A program made the translations under genes and the position numbers. A model generated the notes under the pieces. The model ran no database searches. It was given only the letters and a program-made list of their open reading frames with translations, and was not told the DNA's origin. A stretch of 32,998 nucleotides of DNA from the NCBI GenBank assembly GCA_025463045.1, contig JAOAPT010000854.1, positions 1 through 32,998 on the forward strand. The letters are read 5' to 3'. This document shows positions 1 to 10,230 of the stretch, in pieces. This DNA is from Candidatus Solibacter sp. (GTDB taxonomy: Bacteria; Acidobacteriota; Terriglobia; Bryobacterales; Bryobacteraceae). The first letter of the stretch is position 1, and each line of letters begins with the position of its first letter.

Positions 1-312
1 ACGTATTGGGCGACCGACGATGGTGTGACGAGCGCGGACGTGACATTCGACCTGGGGCATGCGGTGAAATTTCAGGTGATCCGATTGCGCGAGGAGATTC
101 GTTTCGGGCAGCGCGTGGACGCGTTCACGATCGAACGCTGGCAATCGGATTCGTGGGAGGCGATCGCGTCCGCGACGAGTATCGGGCCCCGGCGGCTGAT
201 CCGGCTGGATTCGCCGATTATCGCGACGCGGCTGCGGCTGCGGATCACGCAGGCGTCCGCGAGCCCGGTGCTGCGCGAGTTCGCGGTGTTTGCCGAGGCA
301 AGTCCGGGCTGA
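1..312 (+). CDS. alpha-L-fucosidase (GH29), C-terminal fragment
   Basis: The frame is open from the left edge and stops with TGA at 310-312, so only about the last 103 residues are present. The fragment reads as a beta-sandwich tail: V-x-x-D-L-G-H-A, then V-I-R-L-R-E-E-I, G-Q-R-V-D-A-F and W-E-x-I-A-S-A-T-S-I-G, ending in R-L-R-L-R-I-T. From family knowledge this is the discoidin-like C-terminal domain of GH29 alpha-L-fucosidases, which hydrolyse terminal alpha-L-fucose from glycans. The catalytic barrel lies outside the window and cannot be judged. The stop codon shares its last base with the ATG of the next gene (TGATG), so the two are probably translationally coupled. The family call is good; the substrate is inferred. 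Confidence 0.8.
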   Translation, partial: TYWATDDGVTSADVTFDLGHAVKFQVIRLREEIRFGQRVDAFTIERWQSDSWEAIASATSIGPRRLIRLDSPIIATRLRLRITQASASPVLREFAVFAEASPG

Positions 313-1460
313 TGGCCGTGTCTTCGGCGGTCGCGTACTGGTTCTTCGTTGGTCCATCCCTGCTGCTGGCGCTGCTCTCGCTGCGCGGCGAGCGCAAGCG
401 CGCCGCGTACGTGGCGGAGCGGCTGGCGACCCCGGCGAAGCGCTTGCCGGCGGCGACGGTGATCGTCCCGGTGAAGGGCGAAGAAGAGGGGCTGCGCGAG
501 AATCTCGCCGCGCTCGGCGCGCTGGATTATCCGGATTACGAGCTCATCATCACGGCGCAGTGCGCGTCCGACATTCCGCGCGGCGTGCTGCCGGAGCGGG
601 CGCGAATCGTGCTCGCAAACGGGGGCGATCCGCGGGCGTCGGAGAAGATTCAGAATCTGATCGCGGCGGTGCGGGCGGTGCGCAAGCGGAGCGAGGTGCT
701 CGCGTTCGCAGACTCCGACGGGCGACCGACGAAGGGCTGGCTGCGTGCGCTGGTCGCGCCGCTGGCGGAGGAGGGCGTGGGCGCGTCGACGGGGTATCGC
801 TGGTTCATCCCCGACCCGCCGGATTTCTGGTCGCTGATGCGAGGCGTGTGGGATGCGGTGGCGGCGGGAACGCTCGGCGCAGGTAACAATCGGTTCGCAT
901 GGGGCGGCGCAATGGCGATCCGCAAGGAGCTCTTCGTCGAAGCGGGCGTGGCCGATCGCTGGTGCGGCGAACTGAGCGACGACTACGCGCTGAGCGAGGC
1001 GGTGCATGCGGCGGGGCTCGGGATCGCGTATGCTCCGGGCGCGCTCACGCCGAATGTCGAGCACACTTCGGGGCTGCGATTTCTTGGCTGGATCCGGCGG
1101 CAGATGGCGATCACGCGGATTTATGCGCCGCGGCTGTGGTGGCCCGGGCTGATCGCGCATGTGTTTTATTGCGGCGGAATGGCGGCGAGCGTGATCGCGT
1201 CGATCCAGGGGAACCGGCTGGCGGAGTGGGCGCTGATCGCGCAGCTTTCGCCGGGGATGCTGAAGGGGTTGAATCGCGCGACACTGGCAAAGGCGGCGCT
1301 ACCGGAATACGAAGGCTGGTTCAAGCGGCACTCGTGGGTGCATGCGATCTGGGTGCCGCTGGCGACGTGGGTGTGGTTGTATGCGCTGGCTTCCTCGGCA
1401 ATCGGCGACTCGATACTGTGGCGAGGGAGGAGGTATCCGTTGAAGCGTCCGAAGCGTTAG
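312..1460 (+). CDS. GT2/GT21-like membrane glycosyltransferase
   Basis: This 382-residue protein starts at the ATG that overlaps the preceding stop (TGATG). A longer reading of the same frame from position 6 would run through the fucosidase gene and is rejected. An N-terminal membrane helix (about residues 5-22) precedes a GT-A fold: V-I-V-P-V-K-G-E-E-E-G near residue 50, an acidic F-A-D-S-D-G motif near 137, and an S-D-D-Y-A-L-S motif near 222 that resembles the D2/D3 region of ceramide glucosyltransferases. R-R-Q-M-A-I-T-R follows where GT21 enzymes carry their Q/R-x-x-R-W box. Two or three C-terminal membrane helices follow. This layout resembles ceramide glucosyltransferase and the hopanoid-associated HpnI group. 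It probably moves a sugar from an NDP-sugar onto a lipid at the inner membrane; donor and acceptor are unknown. Confidence 0.75.
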   Translation: MAVSSAVAYWFFVGPSLLLALLSLRGERKRAAYVAERLATPAKRLPAATVIVPVKGEEEGLRENLAALGALDYPDYELIITAQCASDIPRGVLPERARIVLANGGDPRASEKIQNLIAAVRAVRKRSEVLAFADSDGRPTKGWLRALVAPLAEEGVGASTGYRWFIPDPPDFWSLMRGVWDAVAAGTLGAGNNRFAWGGAMAIRKELFVEAGVADRWCGELSDDYALSEAVHAAGLGIAYAPGALTPNVEHTSGLRFLGWIRRQMAITRIYAPRLWWPGLIAHVFYCGGMAASVIASIQGNRLAEWALIAQLSPGMLKGLNRATLAKAALPEYEGWFKRHSWVHAIWVPLATWVWLYALASSAIGDSILWRGRRYPLKRPKR

Positions 1461-1477
1461 TCCGGACGTTATCCGGT

Positions 1478-1483
1478 TATAAT
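1478..1483 (+). promoter_or_regulatory. -10 element (TATAAT) before the lysine-rich microprotein
   Basis: A perfect TATAAT lies in the short gap after the glycosyltransferase stop. No good -35 hexamer sits at the usual spacing; the best is weak and lies in the end of the upstream gene. Transcription would begin near 1490, leaving a leader of under 20 bases with a GGGAGGA Shine-Dalgarno at 1494-1500. It could drive the microprotein and thiC together. Confidence 0.5.
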
Positions 1484-1507
1484 CCATGTGTAAGGGAGGA
1501 TCACACT

Positions 1508-3035
<1,528 letters not shown>

Positions 3036-3142
3036 CGAAACTCCTTACGTGTGAAGGCGAGTAAAAGCGCGCTCCCGCACGGTCGCGGCTCTGAAGGTTA
3101 GTGGTCGTGAAATTGCAGACTTTCATAGTAGGAGGATTCGCT

Positions 3143-3730
3143 ATGAAATGTTTGTCAATTCACTTGGGCACACTCGCGCTTGCCCTGGCCGTGGCCACGA
3201 CGCCCGGCATGGCGCAAAAAGACCAAAAAGACCAGGACAAGAACCGCGCCGATCGCATGGCCAACTCGGGCGGTACGGCCGGGCAGAATCGGCTGGTGCG
3301 TGAGGTCCGTCACGAGCTGGTGATGCTGCCCTACTATGGAGTTTTCGATAACCTCCTGTTCCGGGTCGATGGCAGCACGGTCACACTGATGGGGCAGGTG
3401 ACGCGACCCACGCTGAAGAGCGATGCGGAGAATGCCGTGAAGGGCATTGAAGGTGTGACCCGCGTCGACAATCAGATCCAGGTGCTGCCGCTCTCGTCGA
3501 TGGACGATGGCATTCGGATGGCGACTTATCGCGCGATCTTCAGCAAACCGGGGCTCGACCGGTACGCGATGCAGGCCGTTCCTCCGATCCATATCATCGT
3601 GGATAACGGCAAGGTCACGCTGGAAGGCGTGGTCGCGACCGAAGCGGATAAGAATCAGGCCGGACTGTATGCCAACGGCGTCAACGGAGTTTTCTCCGTT
3701 ACGAACAACCTCCACGTCGAAGGCAAGTAG
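3143..3730 (+). CDS. secreted protein with two BON domains
   Basis: The ATG at 3143 follows an AGGAGGA Shine-Dalgarno (3130-3136); the upstream GTG at 3101 in the same frame has no ribosome site. The 195-residue product begins with a signal peptide of about 24 residues ending A-M-A before Q. A lysine/aspartate-rich linker follows, then two BON-like repeats, about residues 48-120 and 125-195. Each holds the pattern V-D/N-G-x-V-T-L-x-G-x-V and ends in V-x-x-V-x-N-x-L/I-x-V. BON domains are periplasmic modules that bind membranes or stabilise envelope proteins, as in E. coli OsmY. The gene appears monocistronic: thiC ends about 107 bases upstream and a terminator follows directly. An envelope-stress role is inferred from the family. 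Confidence 0.85.
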   Translation: MKCLSIHLGTLALALAVATTPGMAQKDQKDQDKNRADRMANSGGTAGQNRLVREVRHELVMLPYYGVFDNLLFRVDGSTVTLMGQVTRPTLKSDAENAVKGIEGVTRVDNQIQVLPLSSMDDGIRMATYRAIFSKPGLDRYAMQAVPPIHIIVDNGKVTLEGVVATEADKNQAGLYANGVNGVFSVTNNLHVEGK

Positions 3731-3734
3731 TCCA

Positions 3735-5726
3735 TCACGGGCGACTCAGGCTCACGCCGGGTCGCCCGTCGTATCTTTTCTTCCATAAGATCCAACGTGA
3801 ATTGACCCGTCGGGCGGCTGAATACTCCGCGTCGATCGTGGCGCCTATTGGGAGGTAGGGGTTCGGAAGCGGGGGATCGCGGAGAGGCGGAAGCCATGGG
3901 AACTGGAGAACCCATTTCAGCGAACTGGCGGAAGATTCGTCGCGAACCTGGTGCGAATCCGGCGGTTTTGCGATGGAGTCGAGCGCGGCGGGCTTAGTCC
4001 TATCAGAGTTACTCTCAGCGGAGTTACTCTCGGCGGAGTTACCATCCTCCGTCTCGACGCCGAGCAAAACATAAGTGCAGGTGCGAAGATCCGCAAGCTT
4101 GCGTTGCACGTGTTCCGGGGTGAACACGTTGCTGAACAAGTAATAGTATTCGGGCTGAAGCAGGCCGCGCTGGGCAAGGGTCATATAGGCCTCATTGCCT
4201 CCAAACGGGAGGCAAATGGATCCGACGCCAGCCAATCGATCGGCGCTGCTGTCCAATCTGGATTGTTGAACACGGCGAAGACGAGTCAGCAATTCGTTCC
4301 ACCGACGCTCTCCCATGACCGATTGTCCGCTACCGATTAGTCTGGAACTTCCGTGCTGATCGACCCAGTGCAGGAATGCCTGGCCGGCATCCGACCGGTA
4401 AGCGGGAAAGAGAAAGTGGAATGTAACGACCAGGCCGAGCACCTGGAATTGGGCGATCAGGGCGAGCGAATAGGCGTTACGCCATTTACCTGACGGCCAG
4501 GTGCTGAGGGTAGCCAGCAGAAACGCTCCCACGCCATAGAAGTAAACGTGCCCCACGTCGGCCCGGGCCAGCGCACCGGGAACCATGCAGATCGTGTGGA
4601 CGGCCATGGCGATGGTCAAGGCTGCTCCGAATGGCCAATTCGCAAAGGCCTGTCCGCCGCGGACGCAACGAAATCCGTCGGCGAGTAATCGGGGGACGAT
4701 CGTCAGCAGGGATCCCAGGTAAAGCAACACATATGCGGAGGGTAGAATCGGAAAGGCATTTCCACCGGCAGCGAAGCTTCGAAGGACCAGGAACAACTCG
4801 CCGGGCAGAAGTCCTAGAGTGCAGATCATGAGCGCTGCATAGACGCCGATTGTCAGCAATGACTCGCGGCGAATTTCGAGATCTAAGATGAGGTAGGTCA
4901 GGAGTGCCGGGATGAACGCGCAGCCGATCTCCGGTGAAATCGATAACACGAGCAGGGTCAGGCAAAGATAGACCGGGGGGAGCAGGTACCACCGGCGCCG
5001 GAGAGCGCGGGTGACTGCGGCGGCGAGGACGAGCGCGCCGAAGCCGGCAACAAAGCGCATCGGCAGATACTGCAGCGCCATGCCGATGGGGAGCCAGGAC
5101 GTGAGAATCACAAACGCTGCGAGCTTTGCAGTGCGTGCGGCCCGCGCCTCTCGAATCAAGATCCACAAGAGCACGGTGCCCGCGACGCAGAATACCCAAA
5201 ACCAGCATGCGTAGCCCGATTCGATCGATAGGCCGAATGCACGCGCGAGCCAGTTGGGCGGGTAGATCATCGCGGGACCGTACGCAAATTCGAACTGCCG
5301 GTAGGGCGTGAGGCCGCGGCCCAGGAAGTACAGTCTCGGCAGGAAGTACGCACTTTCGCCCGAGGGCGGACTGCCGTACATGATCCAATGCATCACTCCA
5401 ATCGCGACAGTCTGCAGTGCGCAGGCCACGGCAAGGGGACGCACACCGAGTTGCGCGCGATCTTCTGGGGCGGGATCCTGGCGGGCCGGGCGGGGCGCTA
5501 GGAGTGAGAGGATGGTCGCGGCGCCGATGCCTGCGAATACCACGGCCAGTGCGACGCGATTGTTGAAGCCTACCTGTGCCGAATCCGAACGATCAGCGGA
5601 CGATACCCGCACATGGTAGGGGAGCCAAAACACACCGAGTGCGACGACCGAGTAGAGCAGTATCGAAGCCGCTCGCGGGTAACGATAAGTTTGAGTTAGG
5701 CGATCGTCGGCAATCCTGGATAGCAT
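3735..5726 (-). CDS. polytopic membrane protein, GT-C glycosyltransferase-like
   Basis: This 663-residue protein has roughly a dozen hydrophobic segments in its first 450 residues and a soluble C-terminal third. After the second or third helix it carries G-R-G-L-T-P-Y-R-Q-F-E-F-A-Y-G-P, resembling the first-loop motif (P-Y-R-D-F-x-F-x-Y-G-P) of uncharacterised GT-C enzymes, which transfer sugars from lipid-phosphate donors at the outer face of the inner membrane. The usual D/E-D pair is not obvious, so the activity is uncertain. It is the last gene of a leftward series after moeA-moaC-mog and the VWFA protein, with a 50-base gap and no clear Shine-Dalgarno at its ATG. A low-complexity stretch near residue 565 repeats E-S-N-S-A, coded by a 15-bp tandem repeat. 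Confidence 0.6.
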   Translation of the reverse strand: MLSRIADDRLTQTYRYPRAASILLYSVVALGVFWLPYHVRVSSADRSDSAQVGFNNRVALAVVFAGIGAATILSLLAPRPARQDPAPEDRAQLGVRPLAVACALQTVAIGVMHWIMYGSPPSGESAYFLPRLYFLGRGLTPYRQFEFAYGPAMIYPPNWLARAFGLSIESGYACWFWVFCVAGTVLLWILIREARAARTAKLAAFVILTSWLPIGMALQYLPMRFVAGFGALVLAAAVTRALRRRWYLLPPVYLCLTLLVLSISPEIGCAFIPALLTYLILDLEIRRESLLTIGVYAALMICTLGLLPGELFLVLRSFAAGGNAFPILPSAYVLLYLGSLLTIVPRLLADGFRCVRGGQAFANWPFGAALTIAMAVHTICMVPGALARADVGHVYFYGVGAFLLATLSTWPSGKWRNAYSLALIAQFQVLGLVVTFHFLFPAYRSDAGQAFLHWVDQHGSSRLIGSGQSVMGERRWNELLTRLRRVQQSRLDSSADRLAGVGSICLPFGGNEAYMTLAQRGLLQPEYYYLFSNVFTPEHVQRKLADLRTCTYVLLGVETEDGNSAESNSAESNSDRTKPAALDSIAKPPDSHQVRDESSASSLKWVLQFPWLPPLRDPPLPNPYLPIGATIDAEYSAARRVNSRWILWKKRYDGRPGVSLSRP
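3737..3782 (+). terminator. rho-independent terminator after the BON gene
   Basis: A perfect 9-bp stem (3737-3745 with 3761-3769) with a 15-base loop is followed by a pyrimidine tract rich in T (3773-3782). It begins seven bases after the BON stop. The stem lies inside the last codons of the convergent membrane-protein gene, so it serves as coding sequence for one gene and terminator for the other. Confidence 0.7.
4006..4044. repeat. 15-bp tandem repeat inside the membrane-protein gene
   Basis: Two near-identical 15-bp units (4006-4020 and 4021-4035, one mismatch) are followed by a third, degenerate unit. Being a multiple of three, it keeps the frame and gives a repeated E-S-N-S-A segment in a soluble loop. 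It is a likely site of in-frame length variation. Confidence 0.7.
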
Positions 5727-5776
5727 TCGGATCGCTGGAGTATATCATGACCGATGCCGCCGACACGTCTTATAGC

Positions 5777-6868
5777 TTACTGTTTCGTCCCTAACCAGTA
5801 ACCGGGGCGAGTCTGTGTCTTATAACCGCCGACAGTTACCGTGATCGTGTGGAATCCGCCCTCGTCTTTGTTATTCGGCGTGTAAGCCACAAAGTATTGC
5901 GAGTGCAGTTCCGCGCCGATTTTCTGGATCGCGTCCTCGAGTCCGCGTTGTTTGTAGAAGGAGTACTCGGTGCCGCCGGTGCCCTTGGTGAACGCCTCGA
6001 CCGGATTGTCCTTGAAGATTGCCTTGACGTCTTTGAATAACTCCACCATCAGCGGAATGAACTCGGCGCGATTGCCGCCGCTGATCCCGTATACCTGCTG
6101 AACGGTGTTCGGCGTCGATGGCACGCCCGCGGGCAGCGGATGCATGGCCGGGGGCAGCGTGTTCTGACGGCCGGGATCGGGCTTTGCGGTCAGGGTGGAG
6201 AACAGCCGCGACATGTCGACGGGGTAGAACAGGACGTTGGCGTATTGGAGGTCCATCAGCGCTTCGCGGAGGCGGGTTTCGCTCGCGATATCGCGCGTCT
6301 CACCGATATACAGGATGACGCGGCGCCGGTTGCTCGGACGTTTCCTGAGCATCGCGGTCGCTTCGGACACGGCGTCGATCATGCGGCTCGAGCTGCTACC
6401 CGCGTAGAGATCCTTGACGGCCTTGGTGATCTTGTCGGGGTCGGAGGTGAAATCCTGAAGCTTGCGGATGCGCGAATCGAAGGCCAGCACGGCAGCTTCG
6501 CCCTGCTCGCCGATCAGCAGCGGCGCCACAAGGCCGCCAATTTTCTTCACCTGCGGCAGAATGCCTTCGACCTGCGCGTTCGCCTGAATGCAGATGACCA
6601 TCGAGATCGGCTGGTAGGCCACGTCGACGTTGATGTTCTGTTCTTTGTCATTGTCGTAGAGGTGGAATTGGGCCGGTTGCAGGCCGTTGACGTAGTTGCT
6701 GTCGCGATCGAAGACCAGCACGGGCGCCTGCACCACTTCGACGCCGCCACGGAAGATCGTGGGCATCATCGACTGCTCCTGCGTGGAAGGCGGAGTTTGC
6801 GAAGGCGGTTGCTGCTGCTGCGCGGTCATCGCTGCGCAGAGAAAAATCACTAAAAACAGTCGGGACAT
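5777..6868 (-). CDS. secreted VWFA-related acidobacterial domain protein
   Basis: The ATG at 6868 has an AGGAG Shine-Dalgarno six bases upstream and begins a signal peptide (M-S-R-L-F-L-V-I-F-L-C-A-A-M-T-A before Q); a longer reading from 6940 lacks these marks. The 363-residue protein has a Q/P-rich linker, then V-F-D-R-D-S-N-Y-V-N-G-L near residue 54. A von Willebrand A-like region follows, with A-V-L-A-F-D-S-R near 122 and R-R-V-I-L-Y-I-G-E-T near 180, and the end reads F-V-A-Y-T-P-N-N. This order fits the 'VWFA-related Acidobacterial domain' family (TIGR03436), abundant and uncharacterised in Acidobacteriota. The classic metal-site D-x-S-x-S is replaced by C-I-Q-A-N-A, so metal binding is doubtful. 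It follows mog by only 7 bases and its ribosome site overlaps the mog stop, implying co-transcription. Confidence 0.8.
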   Translation of the reverse strand: MSRLFLVIFLCAAMTAQQQQPPSQTPPSTQEQSMMPTIFRGGVEVVQAPVLVFDRDSNYVNGLQPAQFHLYDNDKEQNINVDVAYQPISMVICIQANAQVEGILPQVKKIGGLVAPLLIGEQGEAAVLAFDSRIRKLQDFTSDPDKITKAVKDLYAGSSSSRMIDAVSEATAMLRKRPSNRRRVILYIGETRDIASETRLREALMDLQYANVLFYPVDMSRLFSTLTAKPDPGRQNTLPPAMHPLPAGVPSTPNTVQQVYGISGGNRAEFIPLMVELFKDVKAIFKDNPVEAFTKGTGGTEYSFYKQRGLEDAIQKIGAELHSQYFVAYTPNNKDEGGFHTITVTVGGYKTQTRPGYWLGTKQ

Positions 6869-6875
6869 AGATCTC

Positions 6876-7358
6876 CTATACGTGCTCAGTACGCCCTCTG
6901 AGCAATTCAAGCACGTGTGGTACCAATTCCACGATAGCATCGAGGGATTCGACCGCCCCCTTGGGAGAGCCGGGCAAATTGACGATCAGCACCTTACCGC
7001 GGGTGCCCGCGAGCGAGCGGGAAAGTACGGAGAGCGGTGTGGCTTCGCAGCCTTTGAGGCGCATTAATTCGCCAAATCCGGGGATTTCGCGGTCCAAAAT
7101 CGCACGCGTCGCTTCCGGCGTCACATCGCGTGGAGCGACGCCGGTTCCGCCCGTGGTAAAGATCGCCGAGACCTGACCGCCATCGGCAAGTGTCGACAGG
7201 CGGTCACCGATTTCCGAGATCACGTCGGGAATCACTTCCATCACTGCCACGCTCCAGCCCAGTCGTTCCAGGCGTTCACGCACGGCGGGACCGGAGCGGT
7301 CCACGCGCGTACCGGCGCTTACCGAGTCGCTGATCGTCAATACGGCCGCGTTCGTCAT
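6876..7358 (-). CDS. mog: molybdopterin adenylyltransferase, MogA/MoaB family
   Basis: This 160-residue protein carries the family signatures: T-I-S-D-S-V-S-A-G near residue 8, the M-P-T-binding [16 protein letters not shown] near 66, and N-L-P-G-S-P-K-G-A near 128. The family adenylates molybdopterin, preparing it for metal insertion by MoeA. The length is closer to MoaB than to E. coli MogA (195), and the two cannot be told apart by eye. Its ATG overlaps the moaC stop by four bases (ATGA), so it is translationally coupled as the third gene of a moeA-moaC-mog operon. Confidence 0.9.
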   Translation of the reverse strand: MTNAAVLTISDSVSAGTRVDRSGPAVRERLERLGWSVAVMEVIPDVISEIGDRLSTLADGGQVSAIFTTGGTGVAPRDVTPEATRAILDREIPGFGELMRLKGCEATPLSVLSRSLAGTRGKVLIVNLPGSPKGAVESLDAIVELVPHVLELLRGRTEHV

Positions 7359-7825
7359 TTGGCCCCTTTCTTGAAATCACCGCTTTTGCCGCCGGTCTTC
7401 TCCAGCAGATACAGATCCTGAATTTCGATCGCCTTATCGAGCGCTTTTGTCATGTCGTAGACGGTGAGCGCGGCGACGCCGGCGGCGGTCAGCGCCTCCA
7501 TTTCCACGCCCGTCGGTCCGGTGGTGGCGGCGGTGGCAATGATGCGAACGCCCTTTTTTTCGATCGTCACTTCGACATCGGCGTGCGTGAGCATCAGAGG
7601 ATGACAGAGGGGGATCAGGTCGCTGGTGCGCTTCGCCGCCGAGATCCCGGCAATGCGGGCGATGTCGAGCGGATTGCCCTTCGGGTTGTCGGGAAGCTTG
7701 CGCAGGACGGCGGGCGAAAGGCGTACGAAGGCGTGCGCGCGCGCTGTGCGGCGCGTCTCCTGCTTGGCGGAAACGTCGACCATGCGCGGCGTGCCGGTGG
7801 AATCGAAGTGCGAGAGTTTTTTCAT
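7355..7825 (-). CDS. moaC: cyclic pyranopterin monophosphate synthase MoaC
   Basis: The 156-residue frame starts at the ATG overlapping the moeA stop (ATGA). It opens with [18 protein letters not shown], the standard MoaC beginning, so upstream in-frame starts are rejected. Other family motifs are [13 protein letters not shown] near residue 67, [10 protein letters not shown] near 110, and Y-D-M-T-K-A near 127. MoaC rearranges the 3',8-cyclo-dihydro-GTP made by MoaA into cyclic pyranopterin monophosphate, the first committed cofactor intermediate. MoaA, MoaD and MoaE are not in the window, so the pathway must be completed elsewhere. Length matches the family (about 160). Confidence 0.96.
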   Translation of the reverse strand: MKKLSHFDSTGTPRMVDVSAKQETRRTARAHAFVRLSPAVLRKLPDNPKGNPLDIARIAGISAAKRTSDLIPLCHPLMLTHADVEVTIEKKGVRIIATAATTGPTGVEMEALTAAGVAALTVYDMTKALDKAIEIQDLYLLEKTGGKSGDFKKGAK

Positions 7826-9012
7826 TTGCAGAGTATCCGGATGAGATCGCCCTCGGCGTATTCGGGGCGGTTGGGATCGGCCACCAGATACGCGTTGGCG
7901 CGGGTCAATGCCGGAATGTCGCCCGACCCGTGCCATTCGACGGGCGTCACTTCGGCGGCATCGGCGCTGAGGCGGGCGGGGAGGAAGCGGGTCAGTCCGG
8001 CGCGATGGCGGAAGTTGCGGGTCAGGCGGGCCAGGGGGAGGAATAGCGGCGTTTCGTCCTGTCCGGCGAGGAGTTCGAGGGCGGCGCGCGCGAAGATTTC
8101 GAAGGTCACCATGGTCGACGAGGGGTTTCCGGGCAGGCCGAAGAAGAATTTGTCGCGCGCGCGGCCGAAAACGAGGGGCTGACCGGGCTGGATCAGGACG
8201 CGGTCGAAATAGAATTCGGCGCCGAATTCCGCGAGGACTTCTTCGACGACATCGTATTTCCCGGCGGAAACTCCGCCGGAAAGCAGCAAAAGATCTGCCT
8301 CGAGGCCCCGTCGGACCATCTGGCGGGTGTGCGCGGCGGTGTCGCGAGCGACGGGGAGGATATCAGGCACTCCCCCCGCACGCGTCACTTGCGCGGCGAG
8401 AGAGTAGGCGTTCGAATTGCGTATCTGGAATTCCGCGGGGGAGTCGGCGATTTCGACGATTTCGTCACCAGTGGCGATGATGGCGACTGTCGGGCGGCGA
8501 AATACCTGCACTTGGGGGCGGCCGAAAGCGGCGAGGATAGCGATATCGGTGTAGTCGAGGCGCTTTCCGGGGCGGAGGACGGTTTCGCCGGCGGCGGCCT
8601 CGCAGCCTTGGGGATTGATGAACTGCGCGGGTTCAGCGGCACGGCCGATGATCACGCGGCTTCCTTCGCGCTGGGTGTGTTCGACCATGACGACGGCGTC
8701 GGCTCCGGCCGGGATGGGGGCTCCGGTCATGATCTCGATCGCCTCGCCCGGTTCGACGGTGCCGTGGAAACGCTCGCCGGCGCGGACTTCGCCGGTGACT
8801 TCGAGGGTGCCCGGAAGGTCGATCGAGCGGACGGCGAAGCCGTCGCGCACTGAGCGCGCGAGGGCAGGGGAGTCGCGATCGGCGGTTATTTCCTCGGCGA
8901 GTACCCGGCCGGCGGCATCGGTGAGGGGCAGGGTTTCGGTCGGCGGTGTTCCGCGGAGGGCGCGCACCTGGCGGAGAACTGTTTCGCGGGCTTCGTCGAA
9001 TGTCAGGGCCAC
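7822..9012 (-). CDS. moeA: molybdopterin molybdotransferase MoeA
   Basis: This 396-residue protein shows the MoeA signatures: [15 protein letters not shown] near residue 47 (usually P-x-x-x-x-S-x-x-D-G-Y/F), I-M-T-G-A-P-I-P-x-G-A-D-A-V-V near 94, A-T-G-D-E near 181, [11 protein letters not shown] near 246, and G-L-P-G-N-P-S-S near 296. MoeA inserts molybdate into adenylated molybdopterin to give active Mo-cofactor. It heads a leftward operon moeA-moaC-mog with four-base overlaps at both junctions. The start is GTG; no Shine-Dalgarno is visible, and a GATAAT hexamer ends six bases before the GTG, so a leaderless transcript is possible. Confidence 0.96.
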   Translation of the reverse strand: MALTFDEARETVLRQVRALRGTPPTETLPLTDAAGRVLAEEITADRDSPALARSVRDGFAVRSIDLPGTLEVTGEVRAGERFHGTVEPGEAIEIMTGAPIPAGADAVVMVEHTQREGSRVIIGRAAEPAQFINPQGCEAAAGETVLRPGKRLDYTDIAILAAFGRPQVQVFRRPTVAIIATGDEIVEIADSPAEFQIRNSNAYSLAAQVTRAGGVPDILPVARDTAAHTRQMVRRGLEADLLLLSGGVSAGKYDVVEEVLAEFGAEFYFDRVLIQPGQPLVFGRARDKFFFGLPGNPSSTMVTFEIFARAALELLAGQDETPLFLPLARLTRNFRHRAGLTRFLPARLSADAAEVTPVEWHGSGDIPALTRANAYLVADPNRPEYAEGDLIRILCK

Positions 9013-9133
9013 GCTTTTATTATCGCGTGAATGAAAAGCGGAATAACGGGGGGCGGATCGCCGTGAAAGAACTCAAAAGTTTTAGCGTCGATAAAAGCTG
9101 AGCCTGCAAGACTTGAACTGTCGTTGACGGAAT

Positions 9134-9164
9134 AAAAAAGGGGCGACCCGGTGGGGCGCCCCTT
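9134..9164 (-). terminator. rho-independent terminator for the response regulator
   Basis: An 8-bp GC-rich stem (9138-9145 with 9157-9164) has an 11-base loop. Read on the - strand it is followed by an uninterrupted T6 run (the A-run at 9134-9139). It lies about 105 bases past the stop of the leftward response regulator and shields the moeA operon from readthrough. The remaining 9013-9133 stretch shows only the candidate moeA promoter. Confidence 0.8.
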
Positions 9165-9269
9165 CTGTACCTCCGATTATGTCTCCCAAAAGCAAGTTCC
9201 CGGTGCATCGGAAAGCCGGTTGCTCACGCGCGCGGCTGCGACAGGGCCCGGATCGCCAGGGAGTGAATT

Positions 9270-10022
9270 CTAGTAGCGGCTCACGACCGGACGCAGTCCG
9301 CCGCCGAACCTGGTGGGTTCCTGCTGAACGCGCTGTTCCGAGGGCCGTTCCAACACGAGGGAGCGCAGTCCGGGCATGGCGCTGGCACCCGTCCGCTGTC
9401 CCTTTTCGCCGACGGGGAGTTGGCCGGTGGTCAGATTCTTGAGGCCGAAAAGGGCCAGTTCGAAGCGGTCTTTCACGCCCACCTTCTGGAATAGACGGGA
9501 AAGGTAAACCTTAACCGTACCTTCGGAAATCATCAGGGTGGTCGCGATTTCCTTATTCTTCAGTCCCTGCGAGAGGAGGCTGACGAGCTGGCCTTCGCGC
9601 TGGGTGAGGGCCACGCGGCGGGCGCAGAGGAAGCTGTCGGTCAAGGCTTTTTCGAACCAGAGTTCGCCGGCCTGCACTTTTTGGAGGCACTTCACCTGGA
9701 GTTCGGTGGGCAGCGTCTTGCGGAGAATGCCGCGGACGCCCAGGCCCATCGCCTGGAAGGCCAGTTCGGTCGAGATTGAGTTCACCCAAAGGACGATTCG
9801 GGAGTTGTTCATCGCGTGCTTCATTTCGCTGAGCACGGCGAAGGTGACTTCCGGCGTGAGATCCATAAGGACCAAATCCGGCGTCCCTAGCGTGATCTGC
9901 TCCATGAGAGCGGCGAGGGTGTTGCACGTGGGCAACAGGTCGAAGCCTTCCACCTGGCGGAGTACGGATTCCAGACCCTTGGCCAGAATGGGTTCATCAC
10001 TATATAGAAGAATTCGCGTCAT
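9270..10022 (-). CDS. NarL/FixJ-type response regulator
   Basis: A 250-residue protein with a receiver domain (residues 1-120) and a LuxR-type helix-turn-helix (about 137-200). Receiver marks are the acidic pair S-D-E-P near residue 9, the likely phospho-acceptor Asp in V-L-M-D-L-T-P near 57, and the lysine of L-R-K-T near 106. The DNA-binding part reads L-T-Q-R-E-G-Q-L-V-S-L-L-S-Q-G-L-K-N-K-E-I-A with S-E-G-T-V-K-V-Y-L-S-R-L-F. A 50-residue tail rich in G, P and R is unusual for the family. The ATG at 10022 is preferred because AAGG sits eight bases upstream; the in-frame GTG at 10031 has no ribosome site. No histidine kinase is adjacent, so it is an orphan here. It diverges from the PilZ gene and could control the Tad locus; this is inferred from position only. 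Confidence 0.88.
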   Translation of the reverse strand: MTRILLYSDEPILAKGLESVLRQVEGFDLLPTCNTLAALMEQITLGTPDLVLMDLTPEVTFAVLSEMKHAMNNSRIVLWVNSISTELAFQAMGLGVRGILRKTLPTELQVKCLQKVQAGELWFEKALTDSFLCARRVALTQREGQLVSLLSQGLKNKEIATTLMISEGTVKVYLSRLFQKVGVKDRFELALFGLKNLTTGQLPVGEKGQRTGASAMPGLRSLVLERPSEQRVQQEPTRFGGGLRPVVSRY

Positions 10023-10118
10023 GTTCTCCACCTTCCAAAAGCAGATCTGGTTTAACGGCTAGGCCTCCCTCTATATTGGGGTAATCGGCGCTTATTCGGA
10101 TCAGGCTTTTCTTTGAAG

Positions 10119-10147
10119 ATTGTGCTCCTATTTACTTCGGATGTCAA
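10119..10147 (-). promoter_or_regulatory. sigma70-type promoter for the response regulator
   Basis: On the - strand a perfect TTGACA (complement of 10142-10147) is separated by 17 bases from CACAAT (complement of 10119-10124), which matches the -10 consensus at four of six positions. Transcription would start near 10112, giving a leader of about 90 bases before the ATG at 10022. Confidence 0.5.
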
Positions 10148-10230
10148 TAACATTTTGGCATAAAATACCTAAAATTATCATTGATATTCCGTATCACTGT
10201 TGGGTGGTGTTGCAGATTTTATCCTATTGC

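Noticed and set aside
72-1160. 362-codon open frame on the - strand over the glycosyltransferase
   Set aside because: Arginine-rich shadow composition and antisense to a gene with clear glycosyltransferase motifs.
4006-4050. CRISPR-like repeat
   Set aside because: The 15-bp units are directly adjacent without spacers and lie in frame within a coding sequence.
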